Assembly: GCF_011764425.1 (NCBI RefSeq)
Contig: NZ_BLPF01000001.1
Span: 1,851,001-1,915,000, forward strand
DNA: 64,000 nucleotides
Direction: 5' to 3'
Origin: Phytohabitans houttuyneae
Lineage (GTDB): Bacteria; Actinomycetota; Actinomycetes; Mycobacteriales; Micromonosporaceae
A program made the translations under genes and the position numbers. This document shows, one piece after another, positions 36,368 through 47,282 of this stretch. The stretch's first letter is position 1, and every line of letters starts with the position of its first letter. Under the pieces are notes generated by a model. The model searched no databases and was not told the DNA's origin. It worked only from the letters and a program-made list of their open reading frames with translations.

Positions 36368-36379
36368 GTCTCGTCGTCG

Positions 36380-36413
36380 AAGGTCCCTGCCGGGCGCGCC
36401 CGGCAGGGACCTT
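36380..36413. terminator. Strong bidirectional terminator after bfr
   Basis: A perfect 17-bp inverted repeat (AAGGTCCCTGCCGGGCG and its complement) is followed by TTTCG. It separates bfr from the convergent SRPBCC gene. Confidence 0.85.
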
Positions 36414-36419
36414 TCGCGT

Positions 36420-36953
36420 TCACTCGAGGCCGAACCGCTCCGCGTAACCCTCGCGCAGCTCCTCCCAGCCGAACTCCTTCGCCTCGTCACCGACGATCGA
36501 CCCGATCGGGTCGCCGGCGAACAGGTGGTCGGCCACGTCGAGGCAGATGTGCCAGCCGGCGGCGACCATGGGCACCCACGTGCGGTCGCGCACGGTGTGG
36601 CGCAGCGTCAGCCGGGTCCCCTCCCCGGTCGCCTCCAGCTCCCAGCGCATGAGGTCGCCGCCCCAGTCGTAGACAAGCAGCGCCGGCGGCTCGACCTTGA
36701 GCACCTCGGCGGGCGAGCTCTCGCCGTCCGGGCCGCCGAGCATCGTGAAGGTCGCCGGCCCCGCCCCACCGAGGTCACGGTCCGGCACGAACGGCGCCCA
36801 CTCCCGCAGCTGCCCCGGCTCCACCAGCGCACCCCACACCTTCTCGCGAGGATGGCGGAAGTCGCGGACGAACACGAGCGTCCACCGGTCGCCATCCCCC
36901 CGCTCGACGGAAGCGTCAGCGAGCGGCCCAGGCCTGTATTCGGATCTCTCCAT
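36420..36953 (-). CDS. SRPBCC / AHSA1-family protein
   Basis: A 177-aa START-like protein of the AHSA1 group. The signature is RWTLVFVRDFRHPREKVWGALVEPGQLREWAPF, followed by VEPPALLVYDWGGDLMRWELEATGEGTRLTLRHTV. These proteins bind hydrophobic ligands or assist chaperones; the role here is unknown. In many genomes they pair with an ArsR regulator, which is absent here. The ATG at 36953 was chosen; the frame continues upstream but the MERSEYRPGPL start fits the family. It is divergent from the next GNAT gene with 51 bp between. Confidence 0.85.
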   Translation of the reverse strand: MERSEYRPGPLADASVERGDGDRWTLVFVRDFRHPREKVWGALVEPGQLREWAPFVPDRDLGGAGPATFTMLGGPDGESSPAEVLKVEPPALLVYDWGGDLMRWELEATGEGTRLTLRHTVRDRTWVPMVAAGWHICLDVADHLFAGDPIGSIVGDEAKEFGWEELREGYAERFGLE

Positions 36954-37004
36954 AGGCCCTATATTCCTCACGAGGCATATAGCTGTCAAGGTAAGCTGAT
37001 CGCC

Positions 37005-37574
37005 GTGATCGAGGTACACCCGGTCGACGCGGACCGGTGGGACGACCTTGCCGAGCTGTTCGGTCCCAGCGGGGCATACTCGGGCTGCTGGTGCATGTGG
37101 TTCCGCATCCCGGGCGGCGAGTTCAGCCGCAACGGCAACGCCGGCAACCGCGCCGCGCTGCGGTCACTCGTGGACGGTGGCGAGGCGGTCGGCCTGCTCG
37201 GCTACGCCGCCGGACAGCCGGTCGGCTGGTGCACGGTCGCGCCCCGCCCCGCGTACACCCGGATCCTGCGCTCCCCCGCCCTCAAGCCGGAGGATCCCGC
37301 GGATGCCACGGTATGGTCCGTCCCCTGCTTCTTCACCCGCCGCGACCACCGCGGCAGCGGCGTTTCGGTGGCCATGCTCGACGCCGCGGTGAGCCACGCA
37401 CGGGACGCGGGCGCGGCGGCGCTGGAGGGCTACCCGGTCGACACGGCCGGGGGCCGCACGCCACCGGCGGCCGAGCTCTACACCGGCACGGTCACGCTCT
37501 TCGCCCGCGCCGGCTTCACCGAACACCGCCGCCCCCCGACGGGCCGCCGCGTCGTGATGCGCCGCGCCCTCTAA
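37005..37574 (+). CDS. GNAT-family N-acetyltransferase
   Basis: A 189-aa acetyltransferase of the type often annotated near SRPBCC genes. WCMWFRIPGGEFSRNGNAGNRAALRSLVDGG leads to GLLGYAAGQPVGWCTVAPR and the acetyl-CoA segment FFTRRDHRGSGVSVAMLDAAVSHARDAGAAALEGYPVD. The substrate is unknown. The GTG at 37005 is the first start past the divergent promoter region. Two Cys in the WCMW segment are conserved in this subgroup as far as I can recall, but I cannot assign them a role. Confidence 0.85.
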   Translation: MIEVHPVDADRWDDLAELFGPSGAYSGCWCMWFRIPGGEFSRNGNAGNRAALRSLVDGGEAVGLLGYAAGQPVGWCTVAPRPAYTRILRSPALKPEDPADATVWSVPCFFTRRDHRGSGVSVAMLDAAVSHARDAGAAALEGYPVDTAGGRTPPAAELYTGTVTLFARAGFTEHRRPPTGRRVVMRRAL

Positions 37575-37607
37575 AGCCGGCCACCACCCTGATCCCACAG
37601 AGGATTT

Positions 37608-37656
37608 GAGCTACCGCGATGCCCGTCGTGGTCCGGACCGTTGCTCCCGCGGCCTC
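37608..37656 (+). repeat. Dispersed repeat family C, copy 1
   Basis: GAGCTACCGCGATGCCCGTC and GGTCCGGACCGTTGCTCCCG; almost identical to the reverse complement of 38310-38356. Confidence 0.7.
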
Positions 37657-37684
37657 AACCTCCGCCGCGCACGCCAGGTCCACC

Positions 37685-37781
37685 CCCAAAGGGTCCGCCT
37701 AGCCCGGACGCGAATGCGAGGGGGTGTCGCACCGCAGGGTGCCTCTCAACCTGGTCGACCAATGCGCGCACGGACCAGTCC
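37685..37781 (+). repeat. 98-bp direct repeat, copy 1
   Basis: The conserved core CCCGGACGCGAATGCGAGGG through GCCTCTCAACCTGG and CGGACCAGTCC is repeated at 37826-37920 with small indels; start-to-start distance about 141 bp. Confidence 0.7.
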
Positions 37782-37825
37782 CGAGCTGCCGTCCCTAGGC
37801 GAAGGTCGCGCCCACAGCCCGGCCC

Positions 37826-37920
37826 ATCCCAAGGGTTGTCTCGCCCGGACGCGGATGCGAGGGTGTCGCGCCGCGGATGCCTCTCAACCTGGGCGCACCA
37901 ATGCGCCCACGGACCGGTCC
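37826..37920 (+). repeat. 98-bp direct repeat, copy 2
   Basis: CCCGGACGCGGATGCGAGGG, GCCTCTCAACCTGGGCG and CGGACCGGTCC match copy 1. Confidence 0.7.
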
Positions 37921-38233
37921 GTGGGCCACGGCTAGCCTTCCCGGCGAAGGGCAACCCAGTCGCGTTCCTGGGCAACCCGCGCCGAGGAAGCCTGCCACCA
38001 ACGTCGGCCATCGCCCAGACCAAGTCTCGGGCCAGGTGATGGGTCAGAATCCGCCGGCCATCCCTCCCTCGGGTCGACCGACACCAACAGCCGCCCTCGC
38101 ACCCCAGCTCGCGGAGAGCGGGCCGGTGGGCGAGGTCGCACGGGGCGGCAGCGGCGGCCCGTCCGGCTCCGCGGCCGGACCAGCCGGGGCCAGGCGCGGC
38201 ACCCGAGCAGCCAGGCGGGTCTCCCGCGACTAG

Positions 38234-38356
38234 TGAGGCCGCGAGGTAACCGGTCTCGGCGACAACGGACATCGCGGCAGCGCGGGACCTCACCCACCGC
38301 GGAGGGTGGGGCCGCGGGAGCAACGGTCCGGACCACCGCGGACATCGCGGTAGCTC
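38234..38356 (-). repeat. Dispersed repeat family C, copies 2 and 3 in tandem
   Basis: Read on the minus strand, 38356-38310 gives GAGCTACCGCGATGTCCGCG then GGTCCGGACCGTTGCTCCCG; 38283-38234 gives a weaker copy CTGCCGCGATGTCCGTTGTC then GAGACCGGTTACCTCGCGGC. They are inverted with respect to copy 1. Confidence 0.65.
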
Positions 38357-38443
38357 GCATCTGATCCGGTTTTGGAATCTCTGACGATCGCCAGGTCGCA
38401 CCGGCCCGACGACCGCGCCGCCATGTCCCCGGGTCGGGCCGGC

Positions 38444-41720
<3,277 letters not shown>

Positions 41721-42530
41721 CTATTGAATGGTTTCACGGTCCAGGGCGCCGTCGGCGATGACGACGCTGTACCTACGGCTGAGCGTGCCGCCCGCCGGAA
41801 TCGTCAGCGGGCGCTCCCACGCCAGCGCCGCGCACACGCCCGGATAGTCGGCGGCCCGCACGAACCAGCGGTCGTCGCCCTCGATGCCGCGGAAGACCAG
41901 GGTGTATCCGGCGCCGCGCACGGCCAGCCACTCGTCGGCGCTGCCGTTGCACTTCTCCTCGCCTTCCACTGTGGACGTGAAGACTTCGGGCACGCCGGGC
42001 GCCAGCCGCCAGAAGAAGCCGCCGTAGCCGGCGCCGCCGGGGCGGCCGTTCGTCGCCGGGCTGCCCAGCGTCACGTCGGAGCCCTCCGGCGCGGTGAGCG
42101 TGAACGCGAAGTCGAGCGTCCAGCCCAGCCCGGCGGGTGACGCCTGGACCGTGCGCTCCTCCACGAGCAGCGTCCGCCCCGACGGGTCCAGCCACCGCAG
42201 CCGCTCCGCGAGCCGCGAGCCGCCATCGCCCGCGGAGGACAGGGGCGTGAGCCACTCGTCGTGCGCAATGCGCCCGTGGTCGTCCAGCCAGGTGTACCCG
42301 GCGCCGCGCACATACGTGCGGCCACCCCACAGGTTGGTGCCGTTGACGTCCTGCACGGCAACGCTCACGCCCAGGTGCCAGCGGTGGTCCTCGGGCAGCG
42401 TGTCGGTGACCGCCACGCCGCCGAGCGTGCGCACCGGGTGCAGGTACGGGCGGGGTCCGTGCTTGGGGTCGACCTCCGGCTCCACCGCGTACTCCGCGAC
42501 CACCCGTCCGGCTACCTGCAAATCCACCAT
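41721..42530 (-). CDS. DUF6807 (PmoA-like) family protein
   Basis: A 269-aa protein of the DUF6807 family, annotated in databases as PmoA-like. Typical parts are HGPRPYLHPVRTLGGVAVTDTLPEDHRWHLGVSVAVQDVNGTNLWGGRTYV and DFAFTLTAPEGSDVTLGSPATNGRPGGAGYGGFFWRL. These are all-beta proteins found with sugar-catabolism genes; biochemical function is unknown and no methane-oxidation role is implied. The ATG at 42530 has GAGGGG upstream. It is divergent from the LacI regulator with a LacI-type operator between, so it is probably under the same control as the rhamnose genes. Confidence 0.85.
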   Translation of the reverse strand: MVDLQVAGRVVAEYAVEPEVDPKHGPRPYLHPVRTLGGVAVTDTLPEDHRWHLGVSVAVQDVNGTNLWGGRTYVRGAGYTWLDDHGRIAHDEWLTPLSSAGDGGSRLAERLRWLDPSGRTLLVEERTVQASPAGLGWTLDFAFTLTAPEGSDVTLGSPATNGRPGGAGYGGFFWRLAPGVPEVFTSTVEGEEKCNGSADEWLAVRGAGYTLVFRGIEGDDRWFVRAADYPGVCAALAWERPLTIPAGGTLSRRYSVVIADGALDRETIQ

Positions 42531-42542
42531 TTCGGCCCCTCT

Positions 42543-42556
42543 GGAAAGCGCTTGCC
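42543..42556. promoter_or_regulatory. LacI-type operator between DUF6807 and regulator genes
   Basis: GGAAAGCGCTTGCC matches the LacI-family palindrome GGAAAGCGCTTTCC with one change and lies 13 bp before the DUF6807 start. Confidence 0.7.
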
Positions 42557-42625
42557 CTCGCTTGTGACAGACTGCGCATGGCACACTGCGGTGTCAAGGC
42601 GCAGCAGCTGGAGAGGAGCACGCGG

Positions 42626-43657
42626 GTGGCAGGACCAGCGGTGAGCATCCGCGACGTGGCCAGCCACGCGGGGGTGTCCGTTGGCACCGTGTCCAATGTG
42701 CTCAACCGGCCGGACATCGTCGCGCCCTCCACCCGCTCCCGCGTGCTGGCCGCGATCAGCGCACTCGGGTTCGTCCCCAACGACGCCGCCCGCCAGCTGC
42801 GCCGCGGCCGGGGCCGCACCCTCGGCCTCGTCGTCCTCGACGTCGCCAACCCCTTCTTCACCGACGTCGCCAAAGGAGTCGAAGACACCACCGGCGCCGC
42901 CGGCATGGCCGTCATCTTCTGCAACAGCGACGGCGACCTCACCAAAGAAAACGCCTACCTCGACCTCCTCGAAGAACAACGCGTCCAAGGCGTCCTCATC
43001 ACACCCATCGACGACGCCAGCGAGCGACTGCACCGCCTGCGCGACCGCGGCGTGCTGGTGGTGCTCCTCGACCGCCGTTCGCGGCAGGCCGACCTGTGCT
43101 CGGTGTCGGTGGACGACCGCCTCGGCGGCGAGCTGGCCATGCGCCACCTCGTGGAAAGCGGCCACCGCCGCATCGCGTTCGTCGGCGGACCGCACCGCCT
43201 CGAGCAGGTCCGCGACCGGTACGACGGCGCGCTCGAAGCACTCAGGGAAGCCGGCCGGAGCGAGGACGAGCACCTCCGGCGGTACGACACGCCGGCGCTC
43301 ACGGTCGCGGCCGGGCGGGACGCGGCGGCGCGCATCCTCGGGCAGCCCAAGAGCTCCCGCGCCACGGCCGTCTTCTGCGCCAACGACCTCCTGGCGCTCG
43401 GCGTGCTCCAGGGCCTGACCCGCCAGCAGGTGCGCGTGCCGGACGACATCGCCCTCGTCGGCTACGACGACATCGACTTCGCCGCCGCCGCGGCCGTGCC
43501 GCTCTCCTCCGTCCGCCAACCCCGCCAGCGCCTCGGCCAGACCGCCGCCGGACTCCTCCTGGACGAGGCCAACAAGCCCGAAACCCACGAGCACCAGCAG
43601 GTGGTCTTCGAGCCCGAGCTCGTCGTCCGGGAGTCCAGCCAGTTCATCCGTCCTTGA
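42626..43657 (+). CDS. LacI-family transcriptional regulator of the rhamnose locus
   Basis: A 343-aa repressor. The HTH is VSIRDVASHAGVSVGTVSNVLNRPDIVAPSTRSRVLAAI with the hinge helix LGFVPNDAARQLRRGRG, followed by the periplasmic-binding-fold sensor (LGLVVLDVANPFFTDVAKGVED...VFCANDLLALGVLQGL...LVGYDDIDFAAAA). The GTG at 42626 was chosen because the HTH starts immediately after it and GGAGAGGAG precedes it; an ATG at 42578 is possible. Its stop codon overlaps the -35 of the downstream rhamnose promoter. The inducer is probably a rhamnose-pathway sugar (inference). Confidence 0.9.
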   Translation: MAGPAVSIRDVASHAGVSVGTVSNVLNRPDIVAPSTRSRVLAAISALGFVPNDAARQLRRGRGRTLGLVVLDVANPFFTDVAKGVEDTTGAAGMAVIFCNSDGDLTKENAYLDLLEEQRVQGVLITPIDDASERLHRLRDRGVLVVLLDRRSRQADLCSVSVDDRLGGELAMRHLVESGHRRIAFVGGPHRLEQVRDRYDGALEALREAGRSEDEHLRRYDTPALTVAAGRDAAARILGQPKSSRATAVFCANDLLALGVLQGLTRQQVRVPDDIALVGYDDIDFAAAAAVPLSSVRQPRQRLGQTAAGLLLDEANKPETHEHQQVVFEPELVVRESSQFIRP

Positions 43658-43683
43658 CACGCGTGCAACGGCGCTCGTATGTT
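43654..43683 (+). promoter_or_regulatory. Promoter of the rhamnose operon
   Basis: TTGACA (43654-43659), an 18-bp spacer and TATGTT (43678-43683) form a good vegetative promoter, overlapping the stop of the regulator gene. Confidence 0.7.
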
Positions 43684-43694
43684 TGGGGCACCTC

Positions 43695-43710
43695 TTTGAA
43701 ACGGTTCATT
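43695..43710. promoter_or_regulatory. Operator just downstream of the rhamnose promoter
   Basis: TTTGAAACGGTTCATT is a near-palindrome of LacI-family type, 12 bp after the -10, where a repressor would block transcription. Confidence 0.65.
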
Positions 43711-43732
43711 TGTGCGCTCAGGAGTTGGCCAC

Positions 43733-44077
43733 ATGCGACGTGTCTGCTTCATCCTGCGGGTCCGGCCTGATCGGCTGGCCGAGTACCGGGAGCGGCACAC
43801 CGCGGTCTGGCCCGACATGCTCCGCGCCCTACGCGACACGGGCTGGCACGACTACTCCCTCTTCCTGCACGACGACGGCCTGCTCGTCGGCTATTTCCGC
43901 ACGGATGACCTCGCGGCCTCCCTCGCCGCGATGGAGCGCACCGACGTCAACGCCCGCTGGCAGGCCGAGATGGCGCCGTTCTTCGAAGACCTCGACGGCC
44001 GCCGGCCGGACGAGGGCTTCACGGTGCTGGACGAGATCTTCAACCTCGATTCGCAACTGGAGGCCCTCGATGACTGA
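43733..44077 (+). CDS. rhaM: L-rhamnose mutarotase
   Basis: A 114-aa ferredoxin-fold mutarotase that interconverts rhamnose anomers. Typical sequence is MRRVCFILRVRPDRLAEYRERHTAVWPDMLRALRDTGWHDYSLFL, then GLLVGYFRTDDLAASLAAM and a C-terminal MAPFFEDLDGRRPDEGFTVLDEIFNLD. His in ERHTAVWP and Tyr in WHDYSLF are expected catalytic residues. The ATG at 43733 follows CAGGAG. It overlaps rhaI by 8 bp and is the first gene of the operon. Confidence 0.93.
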   Translation: MRRVCFILRVRPDRLAEYRERHTAVWPDMLRALRDTGWHDYSLFLHDDGLLVGYFRTDDLAASLAAMERTDVNARWQAEMAPFFEDLDGRRPDEGFTVLDEIFNLDSQLEALDD

Positions 44078-45230
44078 TGCGGTACGCGCGGCGCTGCGGG
44101 GGCAGCGGATCGAGTTGCCGTCGTGGGCGTTCGGAAACTCGGGGACGCGGTTCAAGGTGTTCGCGCAGCAGGGTGTGCCGCGTACCCCGTACGAGAAGAT
44201 CGAGGACGCGGCGCAGGTGCACCGGTACACGGGGGTGGCGCCGACGGTGGCGTTGCACATCCCGTGGGACAAGGTGGAGGACTACACGCACCTGGCCGGG
44301 TTCGCGAAGGAGCACGGGGTCGGGTTGGGCACGATCAACGCGAACGTGTTCCAGGACAACGACTACATGCTGGGCAGTGTGACCAACCCGGACCCGGCGG
44401 TACGGCGTAAGGCCACCGATCACCTGCTGGAGTGCGTGGAGATCGCCGCCGCGGTGGGTGTCCGCGACGTCAAGCTGTGGTTTTCCGACGGCACCAACTA
44501 CCCCGGCCAGGACTCGATCCGGGCGCGGCAGGACCGCCTGGCCGAAGCGCTCCAGGAGACCTACGACGCGCTGGGCGAGGATCAGCGGCTGCTGCTGGAG
44601 TACAAGCTGTTCGAGCCGGCCTTCTACACCACCGACGTGCCGGACTGGGGCACCGCCTACGCGCACTGCCTGCGCCTGGGCGACAAGGCGCAGGTCGTGA
44701 TCGACACCGGCCACCACGCGCCGGGCACGAACATCGAGTTCATCGTCGCGTTCCTTCTCCGCGAGGCCAAGCTCGGCGCGTTCGACTTCAACTCCCGCTT
44801 CTACGCCGACGACGACCTGATGGTGGGTTCGGCGGACCCGTTCCAGCTGTTCCGGATCATGCACGAGATCGTGCTGGCCGACGCGTTGAGGCAGGAGGCG
44901 GGGATCGCGTTCATGCTGGACCAGTGTCACAACATCGAGCCGAAGATCCCGGCCCAGATCCGCTCGGTGATGAACGTGCAGGAGGCCACCGCGAAGGCCC
45001 TGCTGGTCGACCACGACGCCCTGGCCAAGGCGCAGGACGAGGGTGACGTGCTCGGCGCGAACGCCGTGTTCATGGACGCCTACAACACCGACGTGCGCCC
45101 CCTGCTGGCCGAAGTCCGGCAGGAGATGGGGCTGGACCCCGACCCGGTCACCGCCTACCGCGACTCGGGATACGCAGACAAGATCGTCGCCGAACGCGTC
45201 GGCGGCCAGCAAGCCGGATGGGGAGCCTGA
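44070..45230 (+). CDS. rhaI: L-rhamnose isomerase (TIM-barrel type)
   Basis: A 386-aa xylose-isomerase-like barrel that converts L-rhamnose to L-rhamnulose. Signature parts are ELPSWAFGNSGTRFKVFAQQGVPRTPYEKIEDAAQVHRYTGVAPTVALHIPWD, VKLWFSDGTNYPGQDSIRARQDRLAE, LLLEYKLFEPAFYTTDVPDWGTAYAHC, QVVIDTGHHAPGTNIEFIVAFLL and FDFNSRFYADDDLMVGSADPFQLFRIMHEIV, whose Glu, Asp and His residues bind the two metal ions. This is the RhaI subtype of actinobacteria rather than E. coli RhaA. It is coupled to rhaM and followed by rhaEW after 4 bp. Confidence 0.95.
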   Translation: MTDAVRAALRGQRIELPSWAFGNSGTRFKVFAQQGVPRTPYEKIEDAAQVHRYTGVAPTVALHIPWDKVEDYTHLAGFAKEHGVGLGTINANVFQDNDYMLGSVTNPDPAVRRKATDHLLECVEIAAAVGVRDVKLWFSDGTNYPGQDSIRARQDRLAEALQETYDALGEDQRLLLEYKLFEPAFYTTDVPDWGTAYAHCLRLGDKAQVVIDTGHHAPGTNIEFIVAFLLREAKLGAFDFNSRFYADDDLMVGSADPFQLFRIMHEIVLADALRQEAGIAFMLDQCHNIEPKIPAQIRSVMNVQEATAKALLVDHDALAKAQDEGDVLGANAVFMDAYNTDVRPLLAEVRQEMGLDPDPVTAYRDSGYADKIVAERVGGQQAGWGA

Positions 45231-45234
45231 ACTC

Positions 45235-47282
45235 GTGTCCACGGTTGACGACCTGATCGCCCGCTCGAACCGGCTCGGCGCCGACCGCCGCAACACCAAC
45301 TACGCCGGTGGCAACACCTCCGCCAAGGGCACCGACACCGACCCGGTCACCGGCCAGCCGGTCGACCTGGTGTGGGTCAAGGGCTCGGGCGGCGACCTCG
45401 GCACGCTCACCCCGGCCGGTCTCGCGGTGCTCCGGCTGGACCGGCTGCGCGCGCTGGTGGACGTTTACCTCGGTAGCAGCAATACCCCGAGCCCTGAGCG
45501 CGAGGACGAGATGGTGGCCGCCTTCGACTACTGCCTGCACGGGCGGGCGGGGCCGCACCCTCGATCGACACCGCGATGCACGGCTTGGTCGAGGCGGCAC
45601 ACGTCGACCACCTCCACCCCGACGCGGGCATCGCGTTCGCGACGGCGGCCGACGGCGAGGCGCTGACCAAGGAGTGCTTCGGCGACCGCGTGGTGTGGCT
45701 GCCCTGGCGGCGCCCCGGCTTCCAGCTCGGCCTCGACATCGCCGCGGTCAAGGCGGCCAACCCCCGCGCGATCGGCGTGATCCTCGGCGGGCACGGCATC
45801 ACCGCGTGGGGCGGCACCAGCGAGGAGTGCGAGGCCGCCTCGCTGGAGATCATCCGGGCCGCCCAGGCGTTCATCGACGAGCGCGGCCGGCCCGAGCCGT
45901 TCGGCCCGGTCGTCGAGGGGTACACCGCGCTGCCCGCGGCCGACCGTCACGCCCGCGCGGCCGCCCTCGCCCCGATCATCCGCGGCCTCGCCAGTACCGA
46001 CCGGCGCCAGGTCGGCCACTACACCGACACCGACGTGGTGCTCGACTTCCTGGCCCGCGCCGAGCACCCCCGCCTCGCCGCGCTCGGCACCTCGTGCCCG
46101 GACCACTTCCTGCGCACCAAGGTCCGCCCGCTCGTCCTGGACCTGCCGCCCACCGCACCCCTCGACGAGGTCAGGGAACGCCTCCGGCAGCTGCACGCCC
46201 AGTACCGCGCCGAGTACGCCGCCTACTACGAGCAGCACGCGGCTCCCGACAGCCCGCCGATGCGCGGCGCCGACCCGGCCATCGTGCTGGTCCCCGGCAT
46301 CGGCATGTTCTCGTACGGCGCCAACAAGCAGACCGCCCGCGTCGCCGGCGAGTTCTACGTCAACGCCATCAACGTGATGCGCGGCGCCGAGGCCATCTCC
46401 ACGTACAGCCCGATCAGCGAGGTGGAGAAGTTCCGCATCGAGTACTGGGCCCTGGAGGAGGCCAAGCTCCAGCGCATGCCCAAGCCCAAGCCGCTCGCCA
46501 CGCGCATCGCGCTGGTGACCGGCGGAGGCTCGGGCATCGGCCGCGCGATCGCGCACCGGCTCGCCGCCGAGGGAGCCTGCGTGGTCGTCGCCGACCGCAA
46601 CGCGGAGAGCGCGGCCACCGTCGCCGGTGAGATCGGGGGTACCGACGTCGCGGTGCCGGTCACCGTCGACGTGACGGACACCGCGGCGGTGCGGGAGGCG
46701 CTCCGGCAGGCGGTGCTCGCGTTCGGCGGCATCGACCTCGTGGTCAACAACGCCGGCCTCTCCATCTCGAAGTCGCTGCTGGAGACCACCGACGGCGACT
46801 GGGACATCCAGCACGGCGTGATGGCGCGCGGCTCGTTCGTGGTCTCGCGCGAGGCCGCGCGGGCGCTGATCGACCAGGGCATGGGCGGCGACATCGTCTA
46901 CATCTCCAGCAAAAACAGCGTCTTCGCCGGACCCAACAACGTCGCCTACGGCGCGGCAAAGGCGGACCAGGCCCATCAGGTACGGCTGCTCGCCGCCGAA
47001 CTCGGCGCGCACGGCATCCGCGTCAACGGGGTGAACCCCGACGGCGTCGTCCGCGGCTCGGGCATCTTCGCCAGCGGGTGGGGCGCGCAGCGGGCGGCCA
47101 CGTACGGCATCCCGGAGGAGGAGCTCGGCGCGTTCTACGCCCAGCGCACGCTGCTCAAACGGGAGGTACTGCCCGAGCACGTGGCCAACGCCGTCTTCGC
47201 GCTCACCGCCGGCGACCTCACGCACACCACCGGACTGCACGTGCCGGTCGACGCCGGCGTCGCGGCCGCGTTCCTGCGATGA
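45235..47282 (+). pseudogene. Bifunctional rhamnulose-1-phosphate aldolase / short-chain dehydrogenase, frameshifted as read
   Basis: From GTG 45235 the aldolase domain begins STVDDLIARSNRLGADRRNTNYAGGNTSAKG; the frame changes near 45550 and continues IDTAMHGLVEAAHVDHLHPDAGIAFATA, then VILGGHGITAWGGTSEEC (zinc-site His). The C-terminal SDR domain has ALVTGGGSGIGRAIAHRLAAEGACVVVADRN, NNAGLS and YGAAKADQ with the catalytic Tyr/Lys. One added G in GCGGGG(G)CC restores one protein of about 682 aa. The enzyme cleaves rhamnulose 1-phosphate to dihydroxyacetone phosphate and lactaldehyde and likely oxidises the latter. The operon is otherwise intact, so this is probably a sequence error. Confidence 0.9.

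Larger units (their letters stand above)
37575..38443. other. Gene-free block of dispersed repeats
   Basis: I see no gene in these 869 bp. The block is built from three copies of a 50-bp repeat (family C) and a pair of 98-bp direct repeats. Open frames on both strands simply track the repeats. Confidence 0.65.

Noticed and set aside
37685-37920. Two direct repeats considered as a CRISPR array
   Set aside because: Only two units, each about 98 bp, no short palindromic repeats with regular spacers and no cas genes.
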